From positions 374,501 to 438,500 of the forward strand of contig JAODUP010000018.1 of NCBI GenBank assembly GCA_025642065.1: a DNA stretch of 64,000 nucleotides, in the 5' to 3' direction. Positions within the stretch are counted from its first letter, which is position 1. Every line of letters starts with the position of its first letter. The translations under genes were made by a program, and so were the position numbers. Positions 63,375-64,000 of the stretch are shown here, piece after piece. Below the pieces are notes generated by a model that worked only from the letters and a program-made list of their open reading frames with translations, was not told where the DNA came from and did not search any database. This DNA comes from Paralvinella palmiformis (taxonomy: Eukaryota > Annelida > Polychaeta > Terebellida > Alvinellidae).

Positions 63375-64000
63375 TCTGTCTGTCTATATTTTGCAAACAG
63401 ACGGAATATACAGAGAACATAGAAGAATGTTACACCACTGAACGAGAGAAATCTAAACCGATCGCCGATGATCCGTAAGGGTTAAGGTGGTGCCATTTCA
63501 GTAAAGGAAAGCTCAGTATGGTGAACACGTGTAGACTCGTGTACACAATAGCTTTACCAAAACATCCACTTCGGTCCAGCTGGATTGACACACACAACGA
63601 ATGGACTAAATGGCCAGCTGTGTAATGCAGTCGCAATTAAAGTAATGATGTAAGATCATTGTGTCAAGACTTAGCGGAAATCCCTGATGGACGACGTCTA
63701 GAGTTTGGGCTTGGTGGCAGTTCACGCACACACGCTCATACGCACACACATACGTACACTATTTTAATACTCTTCCTGTCACATTTTACTTGCAAAATGT
63801 CTAGTGAAACCTAGGATGAAGCCGGGATCATATCTTAGAAATAAGTATTTTAATGATTCATTAGCCTTCATTATCTGGGAGCAGCCTAATCAAATTCACA
63901 CACCTCGCATAATATGGCACTTATTTAGTTCACCTCCAGACAGTCCGACACCACTAACCAATGATGCAAATATGCACCAGCATAGTTACGCATTCATGTA

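Larger units (their letters stand above)
51652..64000. other. Upstream PMCA intron or 5' flank
   Basis: This holds SINE copies, the direct-repeat pair, and several microsatellites. I looked on the minus strand for the missing N-terminal coding exon (expected to contain a Met-Glu-Glu-Leu-Arg type stretch) and found nothing convincing, so the intron probably continues past the window. Confidence 0.55.

Overview
This is a eukaryotic, animal nuclear window. Coding sequence is split into short exons with canonical GT-AG borders, introns are AT-rich, microsatellites are very abundant and several tRNA-derived SINE copies are scattered through it. The encoded protein is animal-type; the setting best fits an invertebrate, perhaps a mollusc or another lophotrochozoan, but the species cannot be named from sequence alone.

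The only gene I can support is a plasma-membrane Ca2+-transporting ATPase (PMCA, P2B-type P-ATPase) on the minus strand, from about 51.65 kb down to 11.1 kb. Nineteen constitutive exons were assembled by eye. Their splice phases all agree, and together they give about 1031 continuous residues with every P-type landmark: [32 protein letters not shown] and ten membrane segments. The first coding exon (cytosolic N-terminus) was not found and probably lies beyond base 64000.

Two parts of the gene look alternatively spliced. Between the TM2 side of the pump and the lipid-binding stretch, at the place of vertebrate PMCA splice site A, there are two phase-neutral candidate microexons (30 and 21 nt). 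At the 3' end, the exon carrying the first half of the calmodulin-binding helix is followed by three separate phase-0 terminal exons (about 20.0, 18.3 and 11.2 kb). Each begins with an I/L-R-V-V-x-A-F version of the second half of that helix, and each ends in a different class I PDZ-type C-terminus (ETAI, TTKI, ETSV). A fourth candidate terminal exon (13.4-13.6 kb) lacks this helix half and the PDZ ending. One locus may therefore make a common pump with three or four interchangeable regulatory and targeting tails.

Layout: 1-11.1 kb is downstream sequence with dense microsatellites, a CpG-rich patch with a CRE/E-box overlap near 6.54 kb, and no supportable gene. 11.1-20.2 kb holds the alternative tails, separated by microsatellite-rich introns. 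21.8-35.2 kb holds the catalytic core and membrane exons, with few microsatellites and a pogo-like inverted-repeat element at 22.6-23.2 kb. 35.2-51.65 kb holds the A-domain, TM1 and TM2 exons and the microexons in larger introns. 51.65-64 kb is upstream intron or 5' flank with SINEs, a direct-repeat pair and microsatellites.
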